In this document: piece by piece, positions 40,972 through 53,880 of the stretch | Layout: every line of letters starts with the position of its first letter | Numbering within the stretch: position 1 is the stretch's first letter | From: Eudasyphora cyanicolor | Lineage: Eukaryota; Arthropoda; Insecta; Diptera; Muscidae | Length of the DNA: 64,000 nucleotides | Direction of reading: 5' to 3' | Assembly: GCA_963930755.1 (NCBI GenBank) | Contig: OZ005734.1 | Span: 122,287,080-122,351,079 of the forward strand | Notes under the pieces: model-generated | The model's database searches: none | Seen by the model: only the letters and a program-made list of their open reading frames with translations | What the model was told of the DNA's origin: nothing | Program-made: the position numbers and the translations under genes

Positions 40972-41942
40972 TGTTTAACTATGGTTGTTTTCTCTAATTT
41001 CGATGAAGTAATGTATTTCTTTCCGTGCATAAATTGTACTATTTATCGCACACACATATTCGTTAGAATCTGCATACTCCTCATTACTACAGCCTTGTAA
41101 TATTAGCTTTGCAGATTCTAACGAGTAACTAATCGCTTTTTTGTTTAGCTTATGCCGCCACCTCACTCCATCTTGGACTTTCGTATCGCTCGGTATCGTA
41201 TCGCTCGGCCTATATACATAACGTCGGCTTAATGCTATTTTGTTCCATACGCCATTTTGTATGAACGGAGAAAAGCGCAATTTTTTGTTTGAGTAAAAAC
41301 GGGACTGAAGAGTTACACACATTTTATTTCATAGGGTTCCCAACAGTGTTTGTAGGATTCTCATGTATTTCTATGCCATTACATCCAAAAATAAGCAAGT
41401 TATAACAATTTTTGTACTTGGCATTTTGGTCCATATCCACTTTTATTTTAATATTTTTTTGTATTTGTATTACATGGACCACAAAAAGGGTCGGTATGGA
41501 AGGACACTAATTTACATATTGTGATCGAAAGAACGTAAAATATTGAGTAAAAAATATAGGGCGATAACAAAAAGGAGACATAGAACAAATCTATCAAATG
41601 TATTTTCCGTAAATCAGAGTTAAATAGATTTACCCTACCAATATCTCGAAAACTAGACGAGATAGGAAAAAAAAGATTGCAGATTCTGAAAGAGCATGCT
41701 TTAAACCCATAGTACCAACTTCTAACTCAAAAAACACGAAAATGGCGTATGGACCAAAATAGCATTAAGCCGACGATAAGTACCTCGCTGTACAATACTA
41801 ATCATAATCAAAGGTAAATTTTGTTGCCTTATAAATCCTTATAATCAATAAACTTGTGGCACTTGGCCATTTATTTATATTACATTGAAACTAATCGTGT
41901 TTTTATTCACCTTCTTTTATTTACACGCATTCGGCGTAAACA
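40972..41942 (+). repeat. BEL-D 3' LTR (with MITE)
   Basis: Ends match the 5' LTR; 971 bp because of a 554-bp insertion. Right flank ATATG is the element's TSD. Confidence 0.93.
41222..41775. mobile_element. 554-bp MITE with ATAA target duplication
   Basis: Inverted ends of about 37 bp with one visible mismatch, beginning CGTCGGCTTAATGCTA. ATAA is present at 41218-41221 and 41776-41779; the 5' LTR has a single ATAA at the same site. No ORF of note. I cannot assign a superfamily from a 4-bp duplication. Confidence 0.85.
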
Positions 41943-43782
41943 ATATGTATTATATTATTTTTGTATTTTCCAATTTAAAATATAACAAATAAACTATTTA
42001 TTTAGAAAGATAAAGTGTTGTGTTATTGAATTTTCTATGAATAGTAAATGATTTCAAAGAAAACGATTCATTTAAAAGAGTAACATTATAATCAATATAA
42101 TGTAACGAATTTTCCATACATATTTAAAAAAACTGTATTTAAATTCATGTATGCCTTAAATTAATTACCAGTATGTTCTTATATCAAGGACAAACATTTT
42201 AAATTTTATTACGATAATGTTTTAAATTATATGATATTTTACTAAAAATAAGCACGCGCCATACTTAAATTTACGCGAAAATGTGCTTATTTGAAGACCA
42301 AACTTAATTAGTTTTATTACCCAAAATTCTTAATTCTATGAAATGCATCCTCAAAACAAGTACTATTCACGTCTTTAAATTAGCTATAAAACCTTCTTAT
42401 TTTTATAGCGATTGTCTTTAGCTCGAAATCATTGCCGAAATCTTAAACTTTACGAAAAATTCATTGATTTTCAGTACGCTTTTTTTTTAGTGTAGAAGGA
42501 AGAAGGAGTCAGCGACCCACCCATTCAACAACAACAAAAACGGTAACACAAAACCCCGAAACAGTGAGTACCCAAAAAAGTTGTGCAAGTAGCGTTGTAA
42601 CATAGGGTGCCAAAAACATTTTTTTTCGAACTCCGCCATATTGATATATAAAGGAGATTTTGGCGGTTCTGGCCCTATGTACGACGCTGGCTTGGTTTTC
42701 GCCTTTTACATATATACAAAAATAACTGAATACTTAACTGCAGTTAGCTTGCACTTACATACGTAGCACTTTGATATACATACATACATAAGTGCAGTTA
42801 GCTTGCAGTTACATACCTACACATTGCTGCACATACATACCCTTTTACATATATACTAACCCACATGCATTCTAACCTATGAAAGTTTTTTGACGATTTT
42901 TTCAACGCGCGACTTTACTGTTATCTAGTTTTCGAAACTTTAGGAAAATAGCGACCCAACCTTTTTGAAAACCCTTCGATAATTTGCTCAAATAATTTAT
43001 TACGCATTCTGATGAATTTTAATAAGATTATTAAGATAAGATTATTAAGATTTGTTTCGGACGCGCGGACGGACACCCATTGACTTATTCCGAAAACCTC
43101 AGCAAAAATTCCAGATAATTTTGTGCTGAATAACGCGTGGACGGACAAATTTCTTACGAAACAAAAGAGCGAAAATTTCTTGAATCTTTTCGGCTGCTTA
43201 AATCGCGGTTATATTTATTAAGCTTACTTTTGTTCTTATTACTATTAGTATTAGCTGCTTAAAAGAAAAAAAAAAAGATTTTTATTGGCTCGACTCATCC
43301 GCTGACTGGCTTGTGAACCCTACAAATTATTTCGTGATTTTTGGGTACCTTAAACATCGAATTTGCAACTTAGAAAAAAAAATATTGTTTTTGTCTTCTT
43401 TGTATGCGATTTTCTGAGGGAGAAATCGACCGTATGATATTAGCTTATGCTTTGGAGACGCTAAAATCAATCCCAATCAATAAATTAAAACGAAAAAAAA
43501 AATATTTTTTTTTCTTTAGAAAATACGTGTTCCAACTTTTTGAACGACCCTCGTATTGCCTTAGATTCAATAGAAAAACCCTTTTTAAAAACGTCAAAAA
43601 ATTTACGATTTTTAATTTCTTTTGCCATTAATATGTGTGGTTTGTGCTATAAACCAGCATTATTGTAGTTTCCAACCAATTTGAAGCGAAAATCTTAATA
43701 TATTTTATAAAAAAGTTCCTGTGCCGACACTTTCAACCCGACCCCTCGTACCCATTAAAACAACAACAACAGCAGTCTATGT

Positions 43783-44544
43783 CAGCGATGGGCACACAAT
43801 ACTTCTACAAAATGTTTATGTATTTGTGAGAAGTGTTCACATTATCTTTATGCACTGCGAGAAATGGTATTTGCATTTTCCTAACATATATTTGTTGGGT
43901 AAGATAATAAATAAAGTGGACAACGAACAACATTAAGTAGATTTGGGGTTATTATACGCGTACATAAAGAAATGGAACTTTAAATATGTTATGATTAGCC
44001 ACATACATATTTATTATGATATGTAAAGTAATCAATCCAAATTTTCCAATAAAAGTACTGCATACTCGTATTGATTATGCCATATTCTTTATTTTTTCTA
44101 TTAACCGTTTTCGAGTGTCCAACTTTTTTTTGGTTAGTATATTTAGGTTTTTATACAAATTTTAGTAAAAAATCGTTAAAAGATAATAATATATACATTT
44201 AAAATTATTTTAAAAAAATCGTTACATTTTTAGTTTTGACAAAAAAAAAATATATACATTTCTGAAGTAACATAATTAATAATTTAAACTTGTTTTTAGA
44301 AATGTTAATAAATTCTTCGGTAAAAATACAATACATACAAAACTTTATTGCTATACTTGAAGTATGTATTGTTATAATTGTATCATCCATTTTTTCTTTA
44401 TGTGCACGCTAAGCAACAAGCGACGACACAACCACATCGATCAAATGTCCAAGAGCGACTGAATGATAGTGAACTCTCATTCAATATGTGTGCTTATGTA
44501 CACGTGAGAGGAAAAACCCCGGGTAGTGCTTTTGCCCATCGCTG
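43783..44544. mobile_element. hAT-type MITE 1 in the BEL-C leader
   Basis: Perfect 12-bp inverted ends CAGCGATGGGCA, and an 8-bp TSD GTCTATGT at 43775-43782 and 44545-44552. 762 bp, A/T-rich, no transposase frame. Confidence 0.9.
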
Positions 44545-44556
44545 GTCTATGTACAC

Positions 44557-45544
44557 CAGTGGTGCCCACAAAGAGAAATGAGAATGTGTTAGTTAGGTTA
44601 CACAAAAATGAGATTGTAGTGGTACAATTGCACTGAACAAAATCACTTGGCTTTGTTTGTTTACGTTGTTATATTGTTTTACTGTTTATGTTTTTATGTG
44701 TTCAATTTTAGCAATGAAGCCAATAAAAAAGAAATAAACATAAAAACAATTCATATGTAACAAAAAAAATTTCTTCAAGAAAATAGGTACATGTGTTATT
44801 TGCCTATAATTTATTGGGCAAAAAAATATATATAAATAATTTTATATATTGATAAACTAAAAAATAACAAAAAGTAAAAAATCAAATTATTTTATATTAA
44901 ATTGAAAATAAATACAATAAAAAAATATCGTTCGTTGTTGTAAAATATTTTCAGTGTACTTATTTTATTAAACAAAGCGACCTTCTTCGCTGACTACTAA
45001 CAAGCAACTGAACAATTTTGTTTTGTTTTTTACGCTCTCTGTTTTTATTTTCGTTAACGCTCGGGCTGTGTATATGAAAAAGCCGATTAATCTTCGTTGT
45101 TCTAAAGCTGAGTATAGACGATTGCTAGATCGGCAAACGTTATCAACCCTGTTAAAGTGCTGCAAATATACGGGCAATGTCAGATTGTTAGGCAAATGTG
45201 AATTGACAGTTCAGACGATTGCAAGAAAACATTACAATTTCATATATTTACAATATATTTTGTAAATATTTATATGCAGGATTGCCAATAAAAATACATT
45301 ATAGACAGTGTTGCATATAAAATGATTTTCTGGCAATGGCGCCATTGTCACATGCATAAACTTCGAACATATAACAATCAGCAAATTATCTCGCAATGAC
45401 TTTTCTGCTAACGTTGCAAAACAAAAATTGTATGTTCACACGGTTGTAAATTCACAGCGTTGCATTTTTCCGCCATTTTTCTGGCAATGTTGTCCGATCT
45501 GCAAATCGTCTGTACTTACCTTTACAAGTGTTTGGGCACCACTG
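44557..45544. mobile_element. hAT-type MITE 2 in the BEL-C leader
   Basis: Inverted ends CAGTGGTGCCCA; 8-bp TSD ATGTACAC at 44549-44556 and 45545-45552. 988 bp. An 80-codon frame at 45023-45265 is not recognisable as transposase. Confidence 0.9.
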
Positions 45545-46653
45545 ATGTACACCGATGCATACGAGACAATAGGTAGCGGATTTTTTTTCGTTGGTTTCTG
45601 GTTGTCTTTTCATTCGTTTTCACTTCTTGCCTTAATTAGGGAACCCAAAGGTTAATGTACCACTGGAGTTTTTATGTGAAGTAGAAAAAACGGAAAACAT
45701 AATTTGAGCCGTAAAGAAAGGAACGAAAGAACATATGGTTTTTGATGGGTTCGGACGGACACTTCGGCAAAAGCTAAACAGAACAAACACAATAAATTAC
45801 ATTTATTGAAATTTATATTTATTATTGCAAATTAACCATTAATAGCAAAGTAAATTTGCACAAACATTTATTAAGTGCTAATTTTAAGAAATTACACTTT
45901 ACTACGAAAAATAAATTTGCTCGAAAAATTTATGAAGTGCTAATTTTTGGAAATTACACTTTGCTACAAAAAATAAATTTGCTCGAAAAATTTATTAAGT
46001 GCTAATTTTAGGAAATTACACTTTACTACGAAAAATAAATTTGCTCGAAAAATTTATTAAGTGATAGTTTCTTGGAAGAAACACCTTCCTACAAAATTTG
46101 GGTATTTTTTTTTAGAAAAAACAATTTCCTACAAAGTTTGCTTTTTGTTTGTTATAATTTTTCAAAAAACACTTTCCTACAAAATTTGTTTTTTGATTTG
46201 ATTGAATTTTTTCTGATAGAAAAATCAATTTCCTACGGTTTTTTTTGTTTTGTTAAAGAAGAGTTGATTGATAATTTTTTTGAGAGTACACTAGCCGACA
46301 AAGAATTACTTTCGTCTAAATTTTTATTTATATAATTTTTTTTCTTCAAAAGACCCAAGTCTATAAAAATTATTATCGCTAAAATTTCTTACTTTTCGCA
46401 CAAACGACACAAGTTCAAAATAAATTGTCATTTTCAGATATAAATATATCTATTCGTGAAAAAGAAACGAAGTCGGACTGTAAAAGATTGGCCCCATTCA
46501 GCAAATATTTAGCGTTTTTCTGACATTATTTTACAAATATTGGCAAAGTAAATTTTTACAGAATTTGTTAAAAGAAAATCTCAATTTTAAAAGTTTCTTC
46601 AAATTTTAGCCAGTTTAAAATTTGACAAAGAAAATATTTAAGAAGGAGGAAAT

Positions 46654-49600
46654 ATGGATAAAGTTTTACGTGATAAATTTATAAATTGCGTAAATGACCT
46701 GATAGACTTTGAGAGTGGTTACTCTGCTACTAGCACCGATGATAATATTCACTCATTAGAAGTGACACGTGTAGAATTGAACTCTGTTTGGGATCAGGTG
46801 AAAAGGGCCTATGTAGATTGTAGAGACCGTGTTCCCGAAAAAGATGAGACCCCAATCGATAAATCAAAGTTGAGGACCCATTATAAAGAGGCCATGGAGA
46901 CATACAAACGATGTTTAAGCGCAGTAAATGGAGAAATTTTAGCACTAACCGACGAAAGGCAGCAGGAAAAGATCGAACGAGAATCGGAGACCCGAAAAAA
47001 GGAAACAGTTGAGCCAAACAACCATCTATCGTTACGTTTACCACCATGCGACACCGACACATTTCATGGAGGATACAGTGCTTGGCCTACTTTTCGGGAT
47101 TTGTTTTCGACCTTGTACAGAAATAATTCTAGACTTAGTAAAGTAGAAAAACTTTTCCATCTAAAACAAAAAACCGTGGGGGAGGCACGGGAAATTATTA
47201 GTAACGTACCACTAACAAATGAAGGTTTTGATCTAGCATGGAAAAACTTAGAAAACTGATACGAGAATAAACGAATGCAAGTTAATGAACAGCTAAAGAC
47301 TCTACTTAGTTTACCACCAGTTTCGGCAGATTCAGGATCTTCGATCCAAAAACTTCAACGCACTATTGATGGTTGCGTTCAGACACTAGAAACACTCAAG
47401 GTAGATGTAAAGGGTGGGACCCAATTTTAGTTTACCTTACTTCTACGAAACTGCCGAGAAATTTCTTAGAAGAATTTGAAAACGGTTTGGAAGACTGTTC
47501 CATACTACCGTCTTGGAAAGATTTGAATGAATTTTTGACGCACAAGTTCAGAACTTTAGAATCTGTAGGAAATATTAAGCCCCATTTCTCCAAAAATAAT
47601 CAGCCTAGACCCGATTATAGTAGGAAGGAAATAGGGTTAAGTCATTTCAAACTAATGTTGCGCAACAGACTCAAAGTTCGCAAAGAAGATTCAACAATAG
47701 CAACAGATTTAGCACATCTACGCAACCTAGTAGTCGTAAAAATGGACCGAGTTGCCAAATTTACAAGGCAAACCATTTGTTACGAAATTGTTCACAATTC
47801 CTTGAGAAAAACGTGAATGATCGCATTCACTTAGTAAAACTTCACAATCTTTGTTACAACTGCATCACTTCGGATCATGGTGTAAGAGATTGTAAGAGTC
47901 GTTTCACGTGTAGGGAATGTAATCAAAGACATCACACTTTATTACATAAGGGTAACGAAGCCCGACCTACAAATTCACAACCGGTTAGAGATCACGTACG
48001 ACCTAGTACCAGTGCGGCAGCTCTAACCACCTTAGTACAATCCACTCCTAGTTTACAGTCCACACCTAGTTTTCAAACTCCAAGTATAACGACTCTAACT
48101 CTCAAGGAAAATTCACAACCTAGCCAGTAGCAATCGAAAGAAACACTACTCTTCACAGCGATTGTTCAAATTGAATTTAGAGGACAGCGATATGACGCAC
48201 GAGCGATTATCGACCCTGGATCTCAATCAACATTTATTTCAGAGAAGATTACAAACCAATTGCAGCTTCCAACTAGGAAGAATCTTGTTCATGTTACCGG
48301 TTTAAGTGAAACCGTTTCAGAAACTTCAACAAAAGCTTGTCTTTTTAACATTTGTTCTCGTACAAACCCTAGTTTTGAATTAGAAGTTTGGGCAACCGTT
48401 TTGAAGTCCCTTCCTTCTAATTTGCCGTCGCGCACCCTAGATAAAAATCAACATAGAGAAACAACTCAACTCGAGTTAGCAGATCCTCGTTTTTACGAAA
48501 GCCGACCCATAGATCTTCTCATAATTTTAGACATAGGACCCTTAATTTACACAGTAGGAGCTCCCATGAAATCTATAGGATCTTTACTAGCGCAAAGCAC
48601 AGTTTTTGGCTGGATAGTGGGCGGACCCCTTGAAAAATCATAGGAAAATTTCACTTTACAATACAGTTTCGATCGAGAAAATTCTCACACGTTTTTGGGA
48701 GGTGGAGGAGACCCCAAAAAAAGTTTTGAGGTAAGCAGAAGACACCTTTTGCGAAACAAATTTCAAAAATACAACGCGAAGAAATGAAGAAGGACGATAT
48801 ATTGTCACGATGCCGCTCAAATCTTGTGCTGAACTTGGAGCATCTCGAAATATCGCAATGGCGCAATTCTATCGAATGGAAAGAAAGTTGAAAAAACGCC
48901 CGAAATCAAATCTCAATACGACGCAGCAATAATGGAATATTTGGAACTTGGACACATGCGGAAACTGAGACTCCAGGAAATCGAGAAGACCCCTCACTAC
49001 TATTTGCCACATCATGCAGTTATTAAACCAGATAGGGTTACTACTAAACTTAGGGTAGTTTTCAATGCGTCAAGTCCCACATCAAATAGGAAAAGTCTTA
49101 ATGACATTTTACATCCAGGGCCAATTCTTCAACAGGATTTAGTATTGCAGATTTTAAAATGGAGGTTTTTCAGATATGTATTCAACGCGGACGTTACCAA
49201 AATGTATCGTCAAATACAAATCGACCAAGTCAGGCCCCATTTCAAAGAATTCTTTTTAGAAAATCAGCAAATGACCCAGTTGAAGACTTTGAACTTTCAA
49301 CAGTCACTTTCGGAATTAATTGCGCCCCATTTCTCGCTCTTAGGACCCTAATTCAATTGGCTGAAGATGTTAAAGAAACATACCCATTAGGTTCGGAAAT
49401 TTGAAACAAAATTTATATGTCGACGACGTTTCAGCTGGAGGTCACACTGTAGAAGAATCCATTAAGTCTATGAAGGAATTAATAGCAGCCATGGACTCAG
49501 CAGGTTTTGAATTGAGGAAATGGATTTCAAAAGACCCCAATCTACTTCGCGATCTGCCACCTGACTCACTATTGCCGGTCAATTGGTTGGACATATCGGA

Positions 49601-52129
49601 AGGAACTTCAACGAAGACTCTAGCTATCCGATGGAAAATTTCGGCTGATAACTTTACGTTCACATCACCACCCACGGAAGAAAGGGAATTATGCACCAAA
49701 CGAGAAGTCCTTTCAACAATTGCCAAATTTTTTGACCCATGTGGATGGCTGGCTCCAGTAATCATCGTAGCGAAACTTATCATGCAACAAGTCTGGCTGG
49801 ACAAAGTAGATTGGGACGACGCGTTGAAGCCCATAACTCGAATGAATTGGAAGAATTTCATTAAAAATTGTCCTTCAATAGATTCAGTTTCAGTACCTAG
49901 GTGGATCAGATTCAAACCCTCAAGTAGAATTGAAGTACATGGTTTTTGTGACGCTTCAGAAAGCGCTTACGCCGCGACTCTTTATGTTAGAGTTGAACAT
50001 TTAGATCGAACAGTCGACACGTTTCATTTGGCAGCGAAAACTCGAGTAGCACCCATCAAAAAATATCTCTGCCTAGATTAGAATTATGCGGAGCCGTTCT
50101 CTTAGTTGGAAACCACAGCGGTGGTTCCCAACTTACAAATTGAAAATATTTCAACTCACTTTTGGACTGACTCAACAATTGTGTTAGCATGGCTCAAAAA
50201 ACCCCCCTGTTCATGGAGTGCCTTTGTAGGAAATAGAATTTCAGATATTTTAGATAATGTAGGCAACGAAAATTGGAAGCACATAGATTCAGAAAGCAAC
50301 CCAGCTGATGTAGCCAGTCGAGGATGTTCGCCAAATGATTTGCAGTCACATAATTTGTGGTGGACTGGGCCCCAATGGCTGAAGTTTCCAAAAGACCGAT
50401 GGCCTAGACACGAAATTATGAGCGACACAGAGTTAGATGCAAAAGCAGTTAAAGTTTTCTCGACCACGATATTTGAAGATCCCTTAAATAGATTCTCTTC
50501 TCTCTCTAGAGCATATAAAGTCTTAGCATTTGCGATTCGTTTTTGGAGAAATACCGGCGTCAATCGGACCCGACTTAGAATTTCTTCAGCAGAAATCAGC
50601 CACGGTGAAATCCAAGATATCAAAGATAGTCTTATTGCTTTAACACAAAAACATTATTTCGCAGAGGAGTATTTAGCGTTAACCCAAAAGAAAAGACTCT
50701 CATCTAGTAGCTGTCTTTTGTCTCTCAATCCATTCATTGATTCAAAAGGAATCATTAGGGCAAATGGCCGCCTTTTTCAGTCCCCAGCACTTACATATAA
50801 CGAGCGCCATCCCATTCTTATCCCATACGAATCGAGATTAGCCCTTTTGTTAGTAGAATTTATTCACAAAATTACGATGCATGGCGGAAATCAACTCATG
50901 TCTCGAGTAATCAGGTCTGAATTCTGGATATTTAGATTGAAGCCCTTAATCAAGAAAGTAATTCATAATTGTCGAACTTGTGTTTTGTATAAACACCAGA
51001 CCCAAACGCAAATTATGGCCTCACTTCCGCCCCAGCGAACTATGCTGACTCGACCTTTTACCAACACTGGAGTAGATTTTGCAGGACCCTTCAACATAAA
51101 GAATTTTACAGGAAGAGCTTGTGATTGGATTGTTTGTTCGGCTTGAGGTCCGTAATAAATAAAAGACAATACTTTTATTTTTTATTTATTTTTCTTTATT
51201 TGCCCAATATTTCGGCCAACTTCGTTGGTCATCATCAGGGGGAATATTTAATATTGTTGTAACAAAAAAAATAGTCCTTTGCTATGTGAGCTTTCGTTAG
51301 TTACTCAGCTTGTTTAATAACAAAGGGTAATGTTTGCGTCTTCGTTTGCTTATCTACAAAAGCAATTCACTTAGAACCCACTAGAGATCTGTGAACTCAG
51401 TCTTTTTTAGCCGCCTTATCGCGTTTTATCGGGCGACGTGGATGCCCAGCAAAGGTTTACTCTGATAATGGTACCAATTTTGTAGAAGCAGCAGAATTGA
51501 TAAAGAAAGATAGGAGAGAGTTTATGGAAACTCTGAAAAAGACTCAACCCAAAACAACATTTATCAAAATTTAGAATGGAGTTTTATTCCTCCAGGTGCC
51601 CCTCATATGGGAGGCGGGAGTTAAATCATTCAAAACACATCTACGAAAATTTATACCGCAAATGAATTTTACCTTTGAAGAATTCTCGACCATTTTAGCG
51701 CGAATTGAAGCCTGTCTTAATTCTCGACCCCTAAGTCCAGCCAGCGACGACCCTTCCGATTTAAATCCTTTTACCCCAGCTCATTTTCTGATAGGTACCT
51801 CCATTTTGACCCCAGCAGAACCCGATGTTTCAGACGGAAATATCACCCTTGCCAATCGATGGAAACGATTAAAGATTTGCCACAGATGGAAAACTGAGTA
51901 TTTAAATGAGCTACATGTCGATATAAATGGCAGTATCAAACAGAAAATGTAAAGGAAGACGATTTGATTGTAATTAAAGATGAGAGACTGGCCCCGACTG
52001 AATGGAAATCAGGCCGTATAGAAAGAACTTACCTTGGAACTGATCAAAACATTAGGGTCGTACATATCCGACAGCACACGGAGTAGTTAGTAGACCGATA
52101 ACGAAAATCGTCAAACTATTTTCCGATTG
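46654..52129 (+). pseudogene. BEL-C Gag-Pol polyprotein (many lesions)
   Basis: Colinear with the BEL-A polyprotein from the ATG (MDKVLRDKF) to the end. Gag is open to a TGA at 47257 (an Arg codon in BEL-A); frameshifts near 47400 and 47640 and a TAG at 48128 follow. Zinc clusters, protease (AIIDPGSQS), RT, RNase H (DASESAYAA, FWTDSTIVLAWL) and the integrase HHCC are all recognisable. RT is hit by shifts near 49230 and 49400. In the RT box the residues are YVDDVSAG, with the two Asp retained. The integrase core is split by a 185-bp insertion at 51122-51306, and its Glu region (PHM.GG) has lost a few bases. The element cannot encode its own enzymes; it is a sister of BEL-A. Confidence 0.93.
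51122..51306 (-). mobile_element. Penelope-like fragment with hammerhead-like core
   Basis: 185 bp inserted in the BEL-C integrase; AGCTTG flanks both sides (51116-51121 and 51307-51312), and BEL-A has the empty site. On the minus strand CTGATGA (51238-51232), a CCAAC-GAA-GTTGG stem and CGAAA (51214-51210) follow the hammerhead ribozyme layout typical of Penelope-like terminal repeats. A matching stem III is not convincing. No ORF. Confidence 0.5.
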
Positions 52130-52187
52130 ACTAACACTCTATTTATTTGTAAAAGAACTCGGTACTCACATCTCTTCTATTCTAGAA

Positions 52188-53089
52188 ATGGCTTCGCGAC
52201 TACCCACACCAGCGCCAAGTCGTGACCCTTCGCCCGACCGTCAGCCCAACCACCACTTCCAAACTCGCGACCAGTCTGCCGTCGAAAGACTCAGCTCCGT
52301 CAACCGAAACCGTAGCCAGCGCCCTCGCCCTTCGTCTTGGCAGTATTCCAGCGGCCTCTGCCAGGCGGATCACGCCATCCGGACGTGCCCCACCTTTCGG
52401 CAATTCTCCCCATACCGAAGGTACGAGACCGTGGAGAGAAGAGGCTACTGCCGACATTGCTTGGCTCGGAGTCATTTGGCGCCGGACTGCCCAGCCCTAA
52501 CAGCCTGCAAACAGTTCGACCACCGACACCATACCATGCTTCATGGGGCACCCCAACTGGAAGACCAACTCGGAAGGGCGCCTCCGACCGGTTTACCGCC
52601 GAACCAGCGTTTTGGTGTCAACAGCGACGGTCAAGATCGCATCGGGACAACCGGCGGACGAATACAAGATGGTGCGAGCCCTACTGAACCAATCATCAAC
52701 GGTCTCAAGGATTGCGGCGTCCACGGTAAGCCGATTTGGATGGGCGACCATTTTAAGGCGCGGGAGCCAATTTGTGATGCCAACATCGACACAACCGACC
52801 TTTCATCACGATCAGACTCAATGCGCTGGTCACCAGCGAGCTGCTCAGTCGACCCTATGCCGACCCGATTTTGGAGGATCCCACATCCAGCTTTGACAGA
52901 CATACCCTCGCCGACGTAGACCCAAGAAGTAACGACCCTATAGACATCGAATTAGGAGGAGACGTCTATGCTTACTTACGGGAAGCGGAGGTTCGTGACA
53001 CTGACCTGGGAGCTGTAAAGGCGTTTGAAACTTCTCTTCGGTATGTCTTCGCGGGTCCTGTAGTCAGTGCCATACGAAGCTACGAATAA
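52188..53089 (+). pseudogene. BEL-C accessory ORF (zinc knuckles, protease-like), frameshifted
   Basis: ATG at 52188, 2 nt after a TTCTATTCTAG acceptor-like site. It starts MASRLPTPAPSRDPSPDR as in BEL-A and keeps the zinc clusters (CGLC.., YCRHC.., CKQFDHRHHTMLH, where the second Cys of the last pair is Phe). A shift near 52560 moves to the frame with VRALLNQSSTVSRI, Asn in place of the catalytic Asp. A second shift near 52850 leads to LADVDPRSNDPIDIELG and YVFAGPVVS, stopping at 53089. The shifts differ from the BEL-A one, so they look like independent decay rather than programmed frameshifting. Confidence 0.8.
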
Positions 53090-53130
53090 GACCTTGGGTC
53101 AAGCAGGTATGTCTAGTAAAGCACTAAATC

Positions 53131-53143
53131 ACGGGGGGGAGAA
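53131..53143 (+). promoter_or_regulatory. BEL-C polypurine tract
   Basis: CGGGGGGGAGAA-type run immediately before the 3' LTR TGTTCAAAGG; the same layout precedes the BEL-A 3' LTR. Primes plus-strand DNA synthesis. Confidence 0.85.
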
Positions 53144-53880
53144 TGTTCAAAGGTGACAACACACTTTTGAACATCAGTGTAGAACGACCAAGGTGGCGCG
53201 GCAGCATACGTATGTGCGTGTGTGTGTGTAAATGCGTCTGCATTCTGCAATCTGTGTAGTTGCATACGTACATTCCAGTGCTGCCTATGCTTACCTAGGT
53301 ATTGTCATGTCTTTTTTGGCATCGTCATTTGGTTGCTCGCTGCTTACGTTTTGTCATTGTAACCGAGCTTACATTAGACAAAAGGAAAGCATCAGGAGTT
53401 AGTTTTTATCCAATTGTGCCAACCATCAACTCGTGCGTCTCCCTCCCGCGATTAAATGATTTTTTTTTGTGAAAAGTAAAGTTTAAATAATAAGTGTAAT
53501 TTTTATGCAGACAAATACATGTACATAAAAGACACTGTGAAACCAACAGACCCAACATTGAACAATTAAATTGAAACACAAAGAAAGCAAATTGTGAATT
53601 ACATTGAAACAAAACAATTAATATTAAGATTTAAACTGAATTTAAAAAATCAAAAACAAAACACCCAAAAATTGTTAACATTAAGAATACAAACTAATCA
53701 TATTTTCACACATACCTGTACACACATAAATTGTATGAATTCCACAAAACAAAAAATTTGAATTACCCAAAGAGTACTAAATTACTCTTTATAAATAAAA
53801 CCAAAATCCTTGAAATTTCAAACTACCACTTGAATTATCATTTTGAAAGGAACCCAAAAAACCGAGGTAAGAGCTAAACA
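53144..53880 (+). repeat. BEL-C 3' LTR
   Basis: 737 bp, pairs with 11879-12584; right flank ATCAC (53881-53885) completes the TSD. Confidence 0.93.

Larger units (their letters stand above)
31868..41942 (+). mobile_element. BEL-D: BEL/Pao LTR retrotransposon, two pol lesions
   Basis: Plus-strand element flanked by ATATG (31863-31867, 41943-41947). Order: 5' LTR 31868-32280, PBS, leader, gag-pro, RT-RNase H-integrase, accessory ORF, 63-bp repeats, 3' LTR 40972-41942 (with a MITE). Outside the MITE the LTRs differ at three positions by eye. It belongs to the same subfamily as BEL-B. Confidence 0.95.
12876..42492. mobile_element. TA-flanked DNA element T, host of BEL-A and BEL-D
   Basis: Outer ends read CACTGAAAAAAAA (12876) and, inverted, CACTAAAAAAAAA (42492), flanked by TA (12874-12875 and 42493-42494). 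The homologous BEL-A leader shows the empty site with one TA, so the Tc1/mariner-type TA duplication is well supported. Without BEL-A, BEL-D and the tandem duplication T is about 4.2 kb: 12876-16373, 31692-31862 and 41948-42492. No transposase frame is visible, so it looks non-autonomous. The sequence is very A/T-rich with internal duplications. Confidence 0.7.
42493..46653 (+). other. BEL-C leader, second part, with two hAT insertions
   Basis: Colinear (inverted) with the BEL-A leader: TAGAAGGAAG at the start, the GGCCCTATGTACGACGCTGG block, A/T-rich tracts and three to four copies of the 61-bp repeat (about 45850-46070). The gag ATG at 46654 follows AAGGAGGAAAT. A donor-like GTGAGTA lies at 42564-42570. 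No coding region is seen. Confidence 0.8.

Noticed and set aside
45023..45265. 80-codon ORF in hAT MITE 2 as transposase
   Set aside because: No RW or hAT dimerisation motif, and far too short.
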